Positions 9,425-18,860 of a stretch of DNA of 64,000 nucleotides are shown in pieces. The DNA comes from Paenibacillus tundrae. GTDB taxonomy: Bacteria; Bacillota; Bacilli; Paenibacillales; Paenibacillaceae. The first letter of the stretch is position 1. Each line of letters starts with the position of its first letter. A program made the position numbers and the translations under genes. Location of the stretch: the NCBI RefSeq assembly GCF_036884255.1, contig NZ_CP145605.1, positions 5,084,001 through 5,148,000 on the forward strand. The letters are read 5' to 3'. The notes below the pieces were generated by a model, which saw only the letters and a program-made list of their open reading frames with translations, did not search any database and was not told where the DNA came from.

Positions 9425-10381
9425 TCATCCCCTAACTTCTGCCAGTATCTGCTCTGCTCCCCGTTCAATTAGCCTCCACGCGACTTCTTCTCCTAGACGA
9501 ACCGGATCTTTACCGGTCAGAGCTTCTTTAAGGATCAGTCCGCCATCAGGCGTACCGACCATACCTGTTAATTGTAACTTGTTTTGTCCATTCGGGGAAT
9601 CCGTATCTTCCTGCGGCACCCATACGGCATGCGCTCCAATCGGAACCTGACAACCGCCATTCAAGACGCTTAGGAAACGACGCTCCGCCAGAACAGGCCC
9701 CGCCGTTTCTGGATCATTATACAGTTGTAATAAATGCAACAGCTCTGCATCATCTTCACGGCATTCGATGCCAAGTGCACCTTGACCTACAGCAGGTAGA
9801 CAAGCCGTCTCGGACAGATACTCTGTAATGCGATCCTCCCAGCCCATACGATATAGCCCAGCAGCAGCCAATATAATAGCATCCAAACCTTCCGTCTCCA
9901 GTTTACGTAGACGAGAATCGATGTTACCGCGCAAGGACTCCAGTTGAAGGTCGGGACGATAAGCTTTCAACTGGCTGGAACGACGCAAGCTGCTTGTTCC
10001 GACTCTAGCCCCCTCTGGCAATTGATCCAGTGTGAGACCTCCATTCGAGATCAAGGCATCGCGCGGATCAGCACGACGAGGCACCGCTCCGTTGATCAAT
10101 CCCTCGGGTAATTCGGACGGCATGTCCTTCATGCTGTGTACAGCCATATCAATTTTGTGATCTAACATGGCCTGCTCAATTTCTTTTACAAACAGCCCTT
10201 TGCCTCCCACTTTGGACAGCGTCACATCGAGGATCAGATCTCCCTTTGTCACGATCTTATGTACTTCAAAATCAAAAGCTAATCCTTCCCGCTCACAAAT
10301 CTGGCGTAAATCGTTAATAACATGACCTGTCTGGGTTAAAGCAAGAGCGCTCTGTCTACTACCAACTTTAATTGTACGCAT
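9425..10381 (-). CDS. hemC: hydroxymethylbilane synthase (porphobilinogen deaminase)
   Basis: Polymerizes four porphobilinogen units into hydroxymethylbilane on a dipyrromethane cofactor. 318 residues from the start at 10381, preceded by AGGAGGAAATATAGAC; the in-frame upstream extension overlaps sirC and lacks a site. Family motifs: MRTIKVGSRQSALALTQTG at the N-terminus, HSMKDMPSELPEG, GTSSLRRSSQL, and the cofactor cysteine in VLNGGCQVPIGAHA. It starts two bases after the sirC stop and ends four bases before cobA-hemD, a tight operon. Confidence 0.97.
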   Translation of the reverse strand: MRTIKVGSRQSALALTQTGHVINDLRQICEREGLAFDFEVHKIVTKGDLILDVTLSKVGGKGLFVKEIEQAMLDHKIDMAVHSMKDMPSELPEGLINGAVPRRADPRDALISNGGLTLDQLPEGARVGTSSLRRSSQLKAYRPDLQLESLRGNIDSRLRKLETEGLDAIILAAAGLYRMGWEDRITEYLSETACLPAVGQGALGIECREDDAELLHLLQLYNDPETAGPVLAERRFLSVLNGGCQVPIGAHAVWVPQEDTDSPNGQNKLQLTGMVGTPDGGLILKEALTGKDPVRLGEEVAWRLIERGAEQILAEVRG

Positions 10382-10383
10382 GT

Positions 10384-11034
10384 CTATATTTCCTCCTGAT
10401 TGCGGGATATCCATTCCCCGATTTGTTCTTCTGTCCACCATCGAAATTGTCCACTGCGAATGTCTTCAAGTACGTTCATTTCCGTCAATTGACGAAGTAA
10501 AATGCTGCGCTGATGTGAGGAAGAGACACGAGCCTTCACTTGGCCTCTCATCTGATGCAAGAATTCAATATAAGTTTCGTATTCATCTCCGAATTGCTCT
10601 TCCAGTACAGCACGTATCTCAGCAGCAGCCGCTGGTCCTGCACCAGCCGTTGAGATGGCAATGCTCAATCTTCCCCGTCTCACGACACTGGGAGTAATAA
10701 ATGTGCTGTTGTATGAGGAAATGGCATCATTCACCAGTATGCCCTCATTCATCGCCTCTTGGACTACAGCCGTGTTAACTTCAACCTGGTTCGTCGCCGC
10801 ATATACGAGAAAGGCCCCCCGCAAATCACCTTTGCGGTAGGACCGGTCTATCCACTCCAATCGGGAATCTTGATGCAGTTGTTTCAGCTCGGCTGTGATG
10901 TCCGGACTTATCACTTTGATATGCGCCTCCGCATGGAGCAGACCTTTAATTTTACGTGCAGCGACACGGCCGCCGCCAATGATACAACACATTTTGCCTG
11001 AAGTATTCACATATATCGGGGTGTACCGATCCAT
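10384..11034 (-). CDS. sirC: precorrin-2 dehydrogenase / sirohydrochlorin-forming (SirC/Met8-type)
   Basis: 216 residues. The NAD-binding loop CCIIGGGRVAARKIKGLL is near the N-terminus, followed by the family segments FLVYAATN and VVRRGRLSIAISTAGAGPA. It oxidizes precorrin-2 (made by the SUMT half of the neighbouring fusion) to sirohydrochlorin. The start at 11034 follows GGGAGAG; the longer reading frame overlaps the end of hemX. No separate SirB-type ferrochelatase is in this window, so the last sirohaem step is either encoded elsewhere or done by this protein. Confidence 0.92.
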   Translation of the reverse strand: MDRYTPIYVNTSGKMCCIIGGGRVAARKIKGLLHAEAHIKVISPDITAELKQLHQDSRLEWIDRSYRKGDLRGAFLVYAATNQVEVNTAVVQEAMNEGILVNDAISSYNSTFITPSVVRRGRLSIAISTAGAGPAAAAEIRAVLEEQFGDEYETYIEFLHQMRGQVKARVSSSHQRSILLRQLTEMNVLEDIRSGQFRWWTEEQIGEWISRNQEEI

Positions 11035-11039
11035 AGGAT

Positions 11040-11876
11040 TCACTCTCCCGTCCAACGATGAAACGCTGAATACGCATTGGATAAAAAACTGATAATGACT
11101 AAGGCATAACCAATCAATGTCCATCTCGCCATAATGATCATGGAAAATTGTTTACGTTGCTTCGCAACAAAGTATCCTACATATATCGCTATCGCCAGAA
11201 ATGTCGCAATCACTTTAAGATCCAAAAGTAAACTCCAACGTGTCTCCGCAACAATTGATAATACCGCCAACATCACCGAAACACCTAACAGTGGGGTTCC
11301 AATTAACGTTGCTCCGTCCATATATTTGCCGATCACTTCAAGACTAGGCATACGCCGTACGGTATCATTCCATTTCTTGTTCTTCAGCTTACGATGCAAA
11401 AACAGATATAACAGAGCAAATACCGTTCCTACCGTCAGAGCAGCAAAGCCTAGATTCGCTAGTGTAATATGCATAATCAGCAACCCATGCACGGTCTGCC
11501 AATTGTGCAAAGAAATCTCTCCGGCTGTAAACCACAACCGGTTTAGCACGGTAACCGAGAATCCTACAACATTCAGTAGCAAAATGGCGAACTCCGAACG
11601 CTGTACACGCGTCATCACTAATGACATCAGTACAATGCTGAATGAAAATAAAAATAAAAAGTCAAACGTTGTATAGATCGGAAAATGTCCTTCTTCCCAC
11701 ATTCGCATAATTACATGCGCGATCTGCAGCAGAAGTACAACTACAAGAAACCCTGTGCCCGTTCGCTTCGCCCCCGCATTGCGTCGAATGCAGTCCGAGA
11801 AATAGAACAGAAGGCTCAGGGCATACAAGTAAATTAGAGCTTCGTAAATTTGTTCAGCGAGGGTCAAGCTGCCCAC
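11040..11876 (-). CDS. hemX: HemX-type cytochrome c assembly (CcsA-like) membrane protein
   Basis: 278 residues and strongly hydrophobic, with about eight predicted membrane segments. The family-type stretches ALLYLFLHRKLKNKKW and LTLDLK-like loops are in the right order, and the length matches B. subtilis HemX (about 276). In B. subtilis HemX limits the amount of HemA in the membrane; a direct haem role is not settled. It lies five bases after hemA and five before sirC. The listed start is GTG at 11876, overlapped by AAGGCGG; a TTG three codons later is an equally possible start. Confidence 0.88.
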   Translation of the reverse strand: MGSLTLAEQIYEALIYLYALSLLFYFSDCIRRNAGAKRTGTGFLVVVLLLQIAHVIMRMWEEGHFPIYTTFDFLFLFSFSIVLMSLVMTRVQRSEFAILLLNVVGFSVTVLNRLWFTAGEISLHNWQTVHGLLIMHITLANLGFAALTVGTVFALLYLFLHRKLKNKKWNDTVRRMPSLEVIGKYMDGATLIGTPLLGVSVMLAVLSIVAETRWSLLLDLKVIATFLAIAIYVGYFVAKQRKQFSMIIMARWTLIGYALVIISFLSNAYSAFHRWTGE

Positions 11877-11881
11877 CCGCC

Positions 11882-13270
11882 TTATACGCCTGCCGGGACA
11901 TAAGCCGGCATAGCATCTTGCCGGTTGTCGTTAAGATGAACAGCGGCTGGTTTGCGTAAAGCCGAGGCGTCGCTTTGATTTACTTTCTCCGCGGCCGTCT
12001 CCACTGCATCCTCCAAGGCAAAAATTTGAGTGAACATGTTCAAAGCTTCATCACCATGCTTCGTACCGGCCATTTCCTTGATTCGATTAATCGGATCAGT
12101 CGTCATTTGATTGACGATGCTTTTGGTCAGGCGACGGATTACTTTGCGTTGATGTTCATCAAGCTCTGGCAACTTGTTGAACAAACTTTCCATTGTCTCT
12201 TCATGAATCGATGCACCCTTCTCCTGCAAAGCACGGATGACAGGGCGAACACCTAATGTTTTGAGCCAGTGATAGTAGTCTTCCATCTCCAGTTCAATCA
12301 TTTTCTCAATCTTGGCCGCTTCGACTTTACGCATCTCCAGGTTGCTCTCCACGATTCCCTCTAGATCATCAATATCATAGAGGAATACATTAGAGATCTC
12401 ACCAATTGCCGGATCAATATCACGCGGAACTGCAATATCAATCAAGAACAGTGGGCGCGACTGCCGACGCTTCATGCTATCGCGAACAACGGAGGCATCC
12501 AATACATATCGATCAGCCCCAGTGGAACTAATAACAATATCCACTTCATTCAATCTCTCTAGTGCTCTTTCCATCGTGCACGGCGTTCCTCGAAACTTCG
12601 CTGCAAGTTCCTCTGCCCGTGCAAGTGTACGGTTAGCAACGATTACTTCGGAAGCACCATTGGCGTACAGATGTTTGACGGTCAGTTCACTCATCTTACC
12701 AGCTCCCAGAATGAGAACCTTCTTATCCGTGAACATCCCAAAAATCCGCTTGCCTAGCTCTACTGCTGCATAACTGACAGACACCGCACTCTCGCCAATC
12801 GACGTCTCTGAATGCGCTCGTTTACCTAAGGTAACCGCCTGTTTGAACAGCATATTAAACCAAGTTCCAGTCGCTTTCTCTTGCTGTGCAGTGAGAAAAG
12901 CCTGTTTCACCTGTCCGAGAATCTGCGTTTCTCCAATGACCATCGAATCCAATCCGCAAATCACCCGGAACAAATGACGGATCGCTGTATCATCTTCATA
13001 TATATATAAGTGTTGCGTAAATTCTTCTCGCGGAACATTAAACCATTGTTCCATAAACGTACGAATGAAATAACCACACATGTGCAGACGGTCTACCACA
13101 ACATACAATTCTGTACGGTTGCATGTGGCCACGATTACACCTTCCAATACACTCTTGGTCAGCTTGAGCTGCTGCAGCGCTTCGGACAAATCCTTTTCTG
13201 CAAATGTGAATCGTTCCCTAATCTCTACAGGCGCCGTGCGATAATTCAAACCAACAACAACGATGTGCAT
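11882..13270 (-). CDS. hemA: glutamyl-tRNA reductase
   Basis: Reduces glutamyl-tRNA to glutamate-1-semialdehyde, the committed step of C5 tetrapyrrole synthesis. 462 residues. The N-terminus reads MHIVVVGLNYRTAPVEIRER. The catalytic cysteine is in IVATCNRTELYVV (about residue 50). The NADPH-binding segment is KVLILGAGKMSELTVKHL. A C-terminal dimerization domain follows. The start follows AGGTGAACTTGCA. It is the first gene of the leftward hem operon, with a promoter-like site just upstream at 13349. Confidence 0.97.
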   Translation of the reverse strand: MHIVVVGLNYRTAPVEIRERFTFAEKDLSEALQQLKLTKSVLEGVIVATCNRTELYVVVDRLHMCGYFIRTFMEQWFNVPREEFTQHLYIYEDDTAIRHLFRVICGLDSMVIGETQILGQVKQAFLTAQQEKATGTWFNMLFKQAVTLGKRAHSETSIGESAVSVSYAAVELGKRIFGMFTDKKVLILGAGKMSELTVKHLYANGASEVIVANRTLARAEELAAKFRGTPCTMERALERLNEVDIVISSTGADRYVLDASVVRDSMKRRQSRPLFLIDIAVPRDIDPAIGEISNVFLYDIDDLEGIVESNLEMRKVEAAKIEKMIELEMEDYYHWLKTLGVRPVIRALQEKGASIHEETMESLFNKLPELDEHQRKVIRRLTKSIVNQMTTDPINRIKEMAGTKHGDEALNMFTQIFALEDAVETAAEKVNQSDASALRKPAAVHLNDNRQDAMPAYVPAGV

Positions 13271-13677
13271 TGCAAGTTCACCTGCCTAATAAATTTCCAA
13301 TCAAAGTGTTTTCTACATATATACATCCATCTATAACGGACATGGTTAATTATATCACACATCATGTCCAGGGCCGGGGGATTTTTATGAAATGTTTATG
13401 AAATTCACATGTAAATCATCTTATGCATTGTCATATATTGTAGTGTCTCACCAATCTTCGCCGTTATGCGTTACGATTCTATTTCGTAGATTTCCATATT
13501 ATAATCCGTTACTAAAACAAATAGCCATGGAATAATTCCATGACTATCTAGACTAAGATTGATACGCGGTTGTGCTTACCATCAACACACCCGGCCAATC
13601 TCTATGTTCTATTAGTTAACTGTAAATGCAGTTCGCTTCATCCATGTTGCCGAGAAGGTATGATCGCCCGTCACCCA
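13271..13677. other. intergenic region between engB and hemA
   Basis: 407 bases without a convincing gene. It holds the presumed hem promoter near 13350 and a near-perfect palindrome (CATGGAATAATTCCATG, about 13529–13545). Nothing else recognisable is seen. Confidence 0.6.
13349..13357 (-). promoter_or_regulatory. extended -10 promoter upstream of hemA
   Basis: The minus strand reads TGATATAAT, an extended -10 (TG-A-TATAAT), about 80 bases upstream of the hemA ATG. No good -35 is visible at 17 bases, as is common for extended -10 promoters. Confidence 0.5.
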
Positions 13678-14313
13678 TTAAGCTTCGTTGTTCTCTTCGA
13701 GTTCAGGATCCACAGGTGCATACTTGCCTACAGCCGCATGACGAGAGATGATCTCCCATAATTCGTCTTTGCCTATTCCTTCTTCTGATGAAAATGCTAC
13801 AAAGAGATCCCCCGAACGAAGACCCAGTCCTTCTTTGATGATCTTAATATGTTTTGGTCGACGTGTTTTTGGAATCTTATCCAGCTTGGTTGCCACAACA
13901 ACAAGAGGAAGTCCATGATGGCGCAGCCACTCGTTCATCATCTTGTCATCCTTGGAAGGCTCATGACGGATATCAACCATCTGCATAACAAGCTTCAATT
14001 CCTTACGCTGCAGCAGATACTTCTCCATCATTTTACCCCAGGCAAAACGTTGCTCTTTGGATACCTTAGCATACCCGTAACCTGGGAAATCGACGAAGTA
14101 GAGATCCTGATTAATTTTATAGTAGTTGAGTTGCTGCGTCTTACCCGGCGTAGAACTTGTCCGCGCCAAATTTTTACGACTGATCAAACGGTTGATAAGG
14201 GATGACTTCCCCACATTGGAACGTCCCGCCAGAGCAATCTCTGGCAAACCGTCATCTGGGTATTGTTCAGGCCGAACGGCACTGATTATAAATTCGGATT
14301 GGTTTACTTTCAT
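13678..14313 (-). CDS. engB: ribosome biogenesis GTPase YsxC/EngB
   Basis: 211 residues. An essential GTPase of the TrmE-Era-EngA family needed for late 50S subunit assembly. G1 is ALAGRSNVGKSSLINRL, G2/switch I contains TSSTPGKTQQLNYY, G3 is FVDFPGYGYAKVS, G4 is VVATKLDK and G5 is VAFSSEEG. The acidic C-terminal tail (DPELEENNEA) is longer than in B. subtilis. The start follows GAGAGGAAAG. It is separated from lonA by an intrinsic terminator, so it probably has its own promoter or depends on read-through. Confidence 0.96.
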   Translation of the reverse strand: MKVNQSEFIISAVRPEQYPDDGLPEIALAGRSNVGKSSLINRLISRKNLARTSSTPGKTQQLNYYKINQDLYFVDFPGYGYAKVSKEQRFAWGKMMEKYLLQRKELKLVMQMVDIRHEPSKDDKMMNEWLRHHGLPLVVVATKLDKIPKTRRPKHIKIIKEGLGLRSGDLFVAFSSEEGIGKDELWEIISRHAAVGKYAPVDPELEENNEA

Positions 14314-14388
14314 GATATATCTTTCCTCTCTTGATCTCCTGTAGAACGTACTGAAGGTATTATGCCATGGTTTGTTGTTCTATCATAC

Positions 14389-14433
14389 CAAAAAAACCGT
14401 TCATGCGGACGCCGAAGCCTCCGCAAAACGGTT
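14389..14433 (-). terminator. intrinsic terminator between lonA and engB
   Basis: On the minus strand AACCGTT…TTGCGGA pairs with TCCGCAT…AACGGTT around a GGCTTCGGCG loop region, followed by seven T. Confidence 0.85.
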
Positions 14434-14462
14434 TATTCTTCATACGCTCCCTTAGATATGGA

Positions 14463-16802
14463 TTACAGGTGAATTCCTGCCTGCTCTACAAGTGCGTGCT
14501 CTAACACCTGATCCATATGGGCAACCGGGACAAATTCCACATCTTCCTTGATGCTGTCTGGAATGTCTCGTAAGTCCCTCTCATTATCTTTGGGCAATAA
14601 TATTTTTTTGTAGCCTGCACGGTGAGCTGCGAGTGATTTCTCTTTCAGACCACCAATTGGCAATACACGACCACGGAGTGTAATCTCTCCAGTCATGGCA
14701 ATGTCTTTCGATACATGTTTGTTCGTGAGTGCAGAGATCAATGCTGTTGCCATTGTGATCCCGGCAGACGGTCCATCCTTCGGAATAGCCCCTTCCGGTA
14801 CATGGATGTGAATGTCATTTTTCTCATGGAAGTCGGATGCAATCCCCAGTTGAGCCGCTTTGGAGCGAGTATAACTGAAAGCTGCCTGAGCCGATTCCTT
14901 CATGACATCTCCCAATTTACCTGTCAGCGTTAGTTTGCCTGATCCAGGCACAACGGTTACTTCAATAACAAGGGTATCTCCGCCTACCTCAGTCCAAGCG
15001 AGTCCAGTCACTGTACCGATCTGATCTTCCAGTTCAGCCATTCCATAGCGGAACTTGCCTGGACCAAGATAATCCTTCACTTCATCTGCTGAAATATTAA
15101 TCTGACCTTCTACTCCAGATACGATATTCTTAGCTGCCTTACGGCATAAGGATGCCATCTGTTGCTCCAGATTCCGTACACCGGACTCACGTGTATATTC
15201 ACGAATGACACGAAGTAAGCTGTCGTCTCCAACATTCAACTGATCCTCTTGCAGACCGTGATCTTGCTTCTGCTTCGGCAACAGATAGTTTTTGGCAATC
15301 TGCAGCTTCTCCAGCTCCGTGTATCCAGGAATATTTAGCATCTCCATCCGATCTAGAAGCGGACGAGGGATACTGTGTACAGTATTAGCCGTTGTAATAA
15401 ACATGACGTTAGATAAGTCAAACGGCAATTCTACAAAATGATCACTAAACGTATTGTTCTGTTCTGGGTCAAGCACCTCTAGCAACGCTGCGGAAGGATC
15501 TCCACGGAAGTCAGAGGCCATTTTGTCAATCTCGTCCAGCAGGAACACAGGATTAAGCGACCCTGCTGTCTTCATCCCTTGAATAATACGTCCTGGCATC
15601 GCCCCAACATACGTCCGGCGATGTCCACGAATCTCAGCTTCATCCCGTACACCACCAAGTGAGATTCGAACGAACTCTCGTCCCAGCGATCTGGCAATCG
15701 AGCGAGCAAGGGATGTTTTACCTACCCCTGGCGGCCCAACAAGGCATAGAATCGGCCCTTTGAGCTTTTTCACAAGCTTTTGCACAGCCAAGTATTCAAG
15801 CACGCGTTCTTTAGGCTTTTCCAAACCATAGTGATCGGCATTCAGGACATCCTCGGCCTTTTGAATATCGAGGTCATCCTCCGTCATTTGGCTCCATGGT
15901 AGAGCCAGCAGCCAATCCACATAGTTACGGATCACTCCACCCTCAGCAGAGCTTGCAGGCATTTTCTCTAAGCGATCAATTTCTTTTTCTACCTTTTCCT
16001 TCACTTTCTCAGGCAGATCAAGAGCCTCCATCTGATTGCGAAGTTCTTCAACTTCACCCGCACGGCCTTCTTTTTCACCTAGTTCTTTCTGAATCGCCTT
16101 CATTTGCTCACGCAGATAATATTCCTTCTGGGTTTTCTCCATCTGCTTTTTCACACGTTGACTGATTTTGCGTTCAAGCTCCAGCACTTCACGTTCATTA
16201 TTAAGAATATCGAGAAGTTTCTCCAAGCGCTCACGCACGTCCACCGTCTCTAGAATCTCCTGCTTATCCTTAATCTTCAGAGACAAATGACTCGTAATGA
16301 CATCCGCCAACCGACCAGGCTCTTCAATATCAGACACGGCTGCCAGTGTCTCGGGTGTCACTTTTTTGGACAGATTAATATAATTTTCAAACTGGTTGAG
16401 AACAGTCCGCATCAGAGCATCCGTCTCTGGATGGTTATTCTCCTCCTCAGGCAGCTCCTGCGCCAGCACCTCGTAATATTCCTCGTTGTCCATATATTCA
16501 ATGATTTCAGCCCGTTCCAAGCCTTCTACGAGTACACGAATCGTACCGTTAGGAAGCTTCAGCATCTGTCTGACCTTGGCCACGGTTCCGATTCTGAAAA
16601 TATCTTCTTGTGTTGGTTCCTCAATATTTACTTCGGCTTGAGAACATAGGAGAATCAAATGTTCCTCTACCATCGCTTTTTCTAAAGCCTTGACCGATTT
16701 CTCCCGGCCCACATCGAGATGCAGTACCATACTCGGGTAGACGAGAAGTCCTCTTAAAGGCAGTAAAGGAAAACGACGACCTTTCGCTTTGCTCGGTCCC
16801 AT
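14463..16802 (-). CDS. lonA: ATP-dependent protease LonA
   Basis: 779 residues from the ATG at 16802, which follows GGAGGTGCGAAAGCG; a 14-codon upstream extension has no such site. Domain order: N-terminal substrate-binding domain (RRFPLLPLRGLLVYP onward), long coiled-coil (about 190–260), AAA+ ATPase with Walker A GPPGVGKTSLARS and Walker B VFLLDEIDKM, then the serine-lysine protease domain with catalytic Ser in PKDGPSAGITMATAL. It degrades misfolded and short-lived cytosolic proteins as a hexamer. It lies directly downstream of lonB, as in B. subtilis. Confidence 0.98.
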   Translation of the reverse strand: MGPSKAKGRRFPLLPLRGLLVYPSMVLHLDVGREKSVKALEKAMVEEHLILLCSQAEVNIEEPTQEDIFRIGTVAKVRQMLKLPNGTIRVLVEGLERAEIIEYMDNEEYYEVLAQELPEEENNHPETDALMRTVLNQFENYINLSKKVTPETLAAVSDIEEPGRLADVITSHLSLKIKDKQEILETVDVRERLEKLLDILNNEREVLELERKISQRVKKQMEKTQKEYYLREQMKAIQKELGEKEGRAGEVEELRNQMEALDLPEKVKEKVEKEIDRLEKMPASSAEGGVIRNYVDWLLALPWSQMTEDDLDIQKAEDVLNADHYGLEKPKERVLEYLAVQKLVKKLKGPILCLVGPPGVGKTSLARSIARSLGREFVRISLGGVRDEAEIRGHRRTYVGAMPGRIIQGMKTAGSLNPVFLLDEIDKMASDFRGDPSAALLEVLDPEQNNTFSDHFVELPFDLSNVMFITTANTVHSIPRPLLDRMEMLNIPGYTELEKLQIAKNYLLPKQKQDHGLQEDQLNVGDDSLLRVIREYTRESGVRNLEQQMASLCRKAAKNIVSGVEGQINISADEVKDYLGPGKFRYGMAELEDQIGTVTGLAWTEVGGDTLVIEVTVVPGSGKLTLTGKLGDVMKESAQAAFSYTRSKAAQLGIASDFHEKNDIHIHVPEGAIPKDGPSAGITMATALISALTNKHVSKDIAMTGEITLRGRVLPIGGLKEKSLAAHRAGYKKILLPKDNERDLRDIPDSIKEDVEFVPVAHMDQVLEHALVEQAGIHL

Positions 16803-16888
16803 CGCTTTCGCACCTCCAATGGCTCTCAGGTTGTAGTCATTCATTATTCTATCAAATGTTCACATAAAAAACCAATGAAGGGAAGCGC

Positions 16889-18646
16889 TTAGCAGCTTCC
16901 CGAATCCGTAACTCGCCCGGGACGAGGCACATCCGCACGCAAAAATGTTGCTGAGGCTGGTGGAAAAATCTCGGTTGCCGGAACTGGAGATTCTTCAACA
17001 AGCTGTGCCTGCTCCGCTGATTGTATATCTGGAACCCACGCGAAAACTTCACGAAATACATCTTCAACCGTATCTACTGCAACGACCCGTAAGCCCTCCA
17101 AATTTTCAAAAATGGATTGCCAGTTCTCCGCGGGAATGATCACGGTCTTCGCTCCTGCCTGAAAGGCCGCCTCCACTTTAGCCAATACACCGCCAATAGG
17201 CTTCACGCGTCCATGAATACTAACTTCACCCGTCATCGCCGTCTCATGATCAACAGGACGTCCCTGAATCGCTGAGGTAATCGCAGTTGCCATCGCGATC
17301 CCTGCAGACGGACCATCAATCGGCGTGCCTCCCGGAAAGTTGATATGCAAGTCATAATCCGTTGGACGAAGACCCATCGCTTTCAGGACAGTTATGACGT
17401 TCTCAACAGAACCTCTGGCCATACTTTTTCGCCGGAGCGTGCGTGAACCGCCTCCAATCTCTTCCTCATCCACAACGCCTGTAATATTAATTACACCTTG
17501 GTCCTTATGCACAGGTACAGCAGATACTTCAATTTCGAGGAGTGTGCCCATATTCGGCCCATACACAGCCAGCCCATTCACAAATCCAACCTGTGGTCGC
17601 GATGGCACCTTACGATCTGGACGTGGTTGAATCTGACTACTGCCTGCCACCCACTCCACATCAGAAGCTTGAAGCGTTTCACGCTTTTCAGTTAATGCCA
17701 GTCCCGCTGCTAACTGTATGATATTAACCGCCTCACGACCATTCGTTGCATACCGCTTAACTACCTCCACGGCTTCCGGACAAGGGCTAAAGCCAATTTT
17801 CTGTACCGCGTCCTTGGCAATTTCTCCAATCTCCTCTGGCAATAACGAGCGGAAATACACTTCCATACAACGCGAACGCAAAGCTGGCGGTAGCTCATGA
17901 GGTGAACGGGTTGTCGCTCCAACCAGACGAAAATCGGCCGGTAAGCCATTTTGAAAAATATCGTGGATATAAGCAGGAGTATGCGTGTCTTCTGAGTTAT
18001 AGTACGCACTCTCCAAAAAGACCTTGCGGTCTTCAAGCACTTTCAACAGTTTATTCATTTGAATAGAATGCAATTCACCAATCTCATCAATAAAAAGCAT
18101 TCCTCCATGCGCCTTTGTTACAGCTCCAGGCTTAGGTTGAGGAATACCGGCTACTCCCATTGCACCTGCACCCTGATAGATCGGATCATGCACCGAGCCA
18201 ATCAACGGGTCAGCAATACCTCGTTCATCAAAACGCGCTGTTGTCGCATCCAGCTCCGTGAATTTTGCGTCTGGTTTAAACGGAGAAGTTGGATTTTTCT
18301 TAGCTTCTTCCAAAACCACCCTCGCGGCTGCTGTTTTCCCAACTCCGGGAGGGCCGTAAATAATAACATGCTGCGGATTAGCACTACATAATGCCGCTTT
18401 TAGTGCGCGCAGCCCATCTTTTTGTCCGACAATATCGTTAATCGTGGTTGGACGAGTCTTCTCCGCAAGTGGCTTAGTTAGCGAGATGGAGCGCAGCTTG
18501 CGCAATTTCTCCAGCTCTTTGCGTGACTCACGCTCAACCGCACTACGGTTCGTTTTCTGACCCCTTAGCAGGTTCCAGAAATATAGGCCTATCACCACAC
18601 CAAAAAATAACTGAATCAACATGAAGACCATTCCAAAATCACCCAT
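16889..18646 (-). CDS. lonB: Lon-like membrane-anchored protease LonB
   Basis: 585 residues. The start at 18646 follows GGAGGATGTTGAGAC. An N-terminal hydrophobic segment (MVFMLIQLFFGVVIGLYFW) predicts membrane anchoring. A AAA+ module follows with Walker A IYGPPGVGKTAAARV and Walker B MLFIDEIGEL. The C-terminal Lon protease domain has the catalytic Ser in PIDGPSAGIAMATA. In B. subtilis LonB is forespore-expressed (~550 residues). The extra length here is a Pro-rich C-terminal tail. Neighbours lonA and clpX are also ATP-dependent proteolysis genes. Confidence 0.95.
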   Translation of the reverse strand: MGDFGMVFMLIQLFFGVVIGLYFWNLLRGQKTNRSAVERESRKELEKLRKLRSISLTKPLAEKTRPTTINDIVGQKDGLRALKAALCSANPQHVIIYGPPGVGKTAAARVVLEEAKKNPTSPFKPDAKFTELDATTARFDERGIADPLIGSVHDPIYQGAGAMGVAGIPQPKPGAVTKAHGGMLFIDEIGELHSIQMNKLLKVLEDRKVFLESAYYNSEDTHTPAYIHDIFQNGLPADFRLVGATTRSPHELPPALRSRCMEVYFRSLLPEEIGEIAKDAVQKIGFSPCPEAVEVVKRYATNGREAVNIIQLAAGLALTEKRETLQASDVEWVAGSSQIQPRPDRKVPSRPQVGFVNGLAVYGPNMGTLLEIEVSAVPVHKDQGVINITGVVDEEEIGGGSRTLRRKSMARGSVENVITVLKAMGLRPTDYDLHINFPGGTPIDGPSAGIAMATAITSAIQGRPVDHETAMTGEVSIHGRVKPIGGVLAKVEAAFQAGAKTVIIPAENWQSIFENLEGLRVVAVDTVEDVFREVFAWVPDIQSAEQAQLVEESPVPATEIFPPASATFLRADVPRPGRVTDSGSC

Positions 18647-18763
18647 GTCTCAACATCCTCCTATTCTGTCTCCTATTCATATGTGATCATGCTAATACTT
18701 GGTAGTATGACCTTTTCGCGGAGACGTAAACGGGGAATTCAGAATTTCTGTCATGAAATACAC

Positions 18764-18793
18764 AAAAAGCCCGTCATGGCTGACGGGCTTTCT
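18764..18793 (-). terminator. intrinsic terminator after ispG
   Basis: AAGCCCGTCA/TGACGGGCTT stem with a short TGGC loop. The minus strand ends in five T. It lies about 70 bases beyond the ispG stop and upstream of lonB. Confidence 0.85.
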
Positions 18794-18860
18794 CCGTAAT
18801 ATATTAAGGTGAGTTCACAGACCGAGAAACGATTCTGGTAACAACCTTTGTATAAAATAA

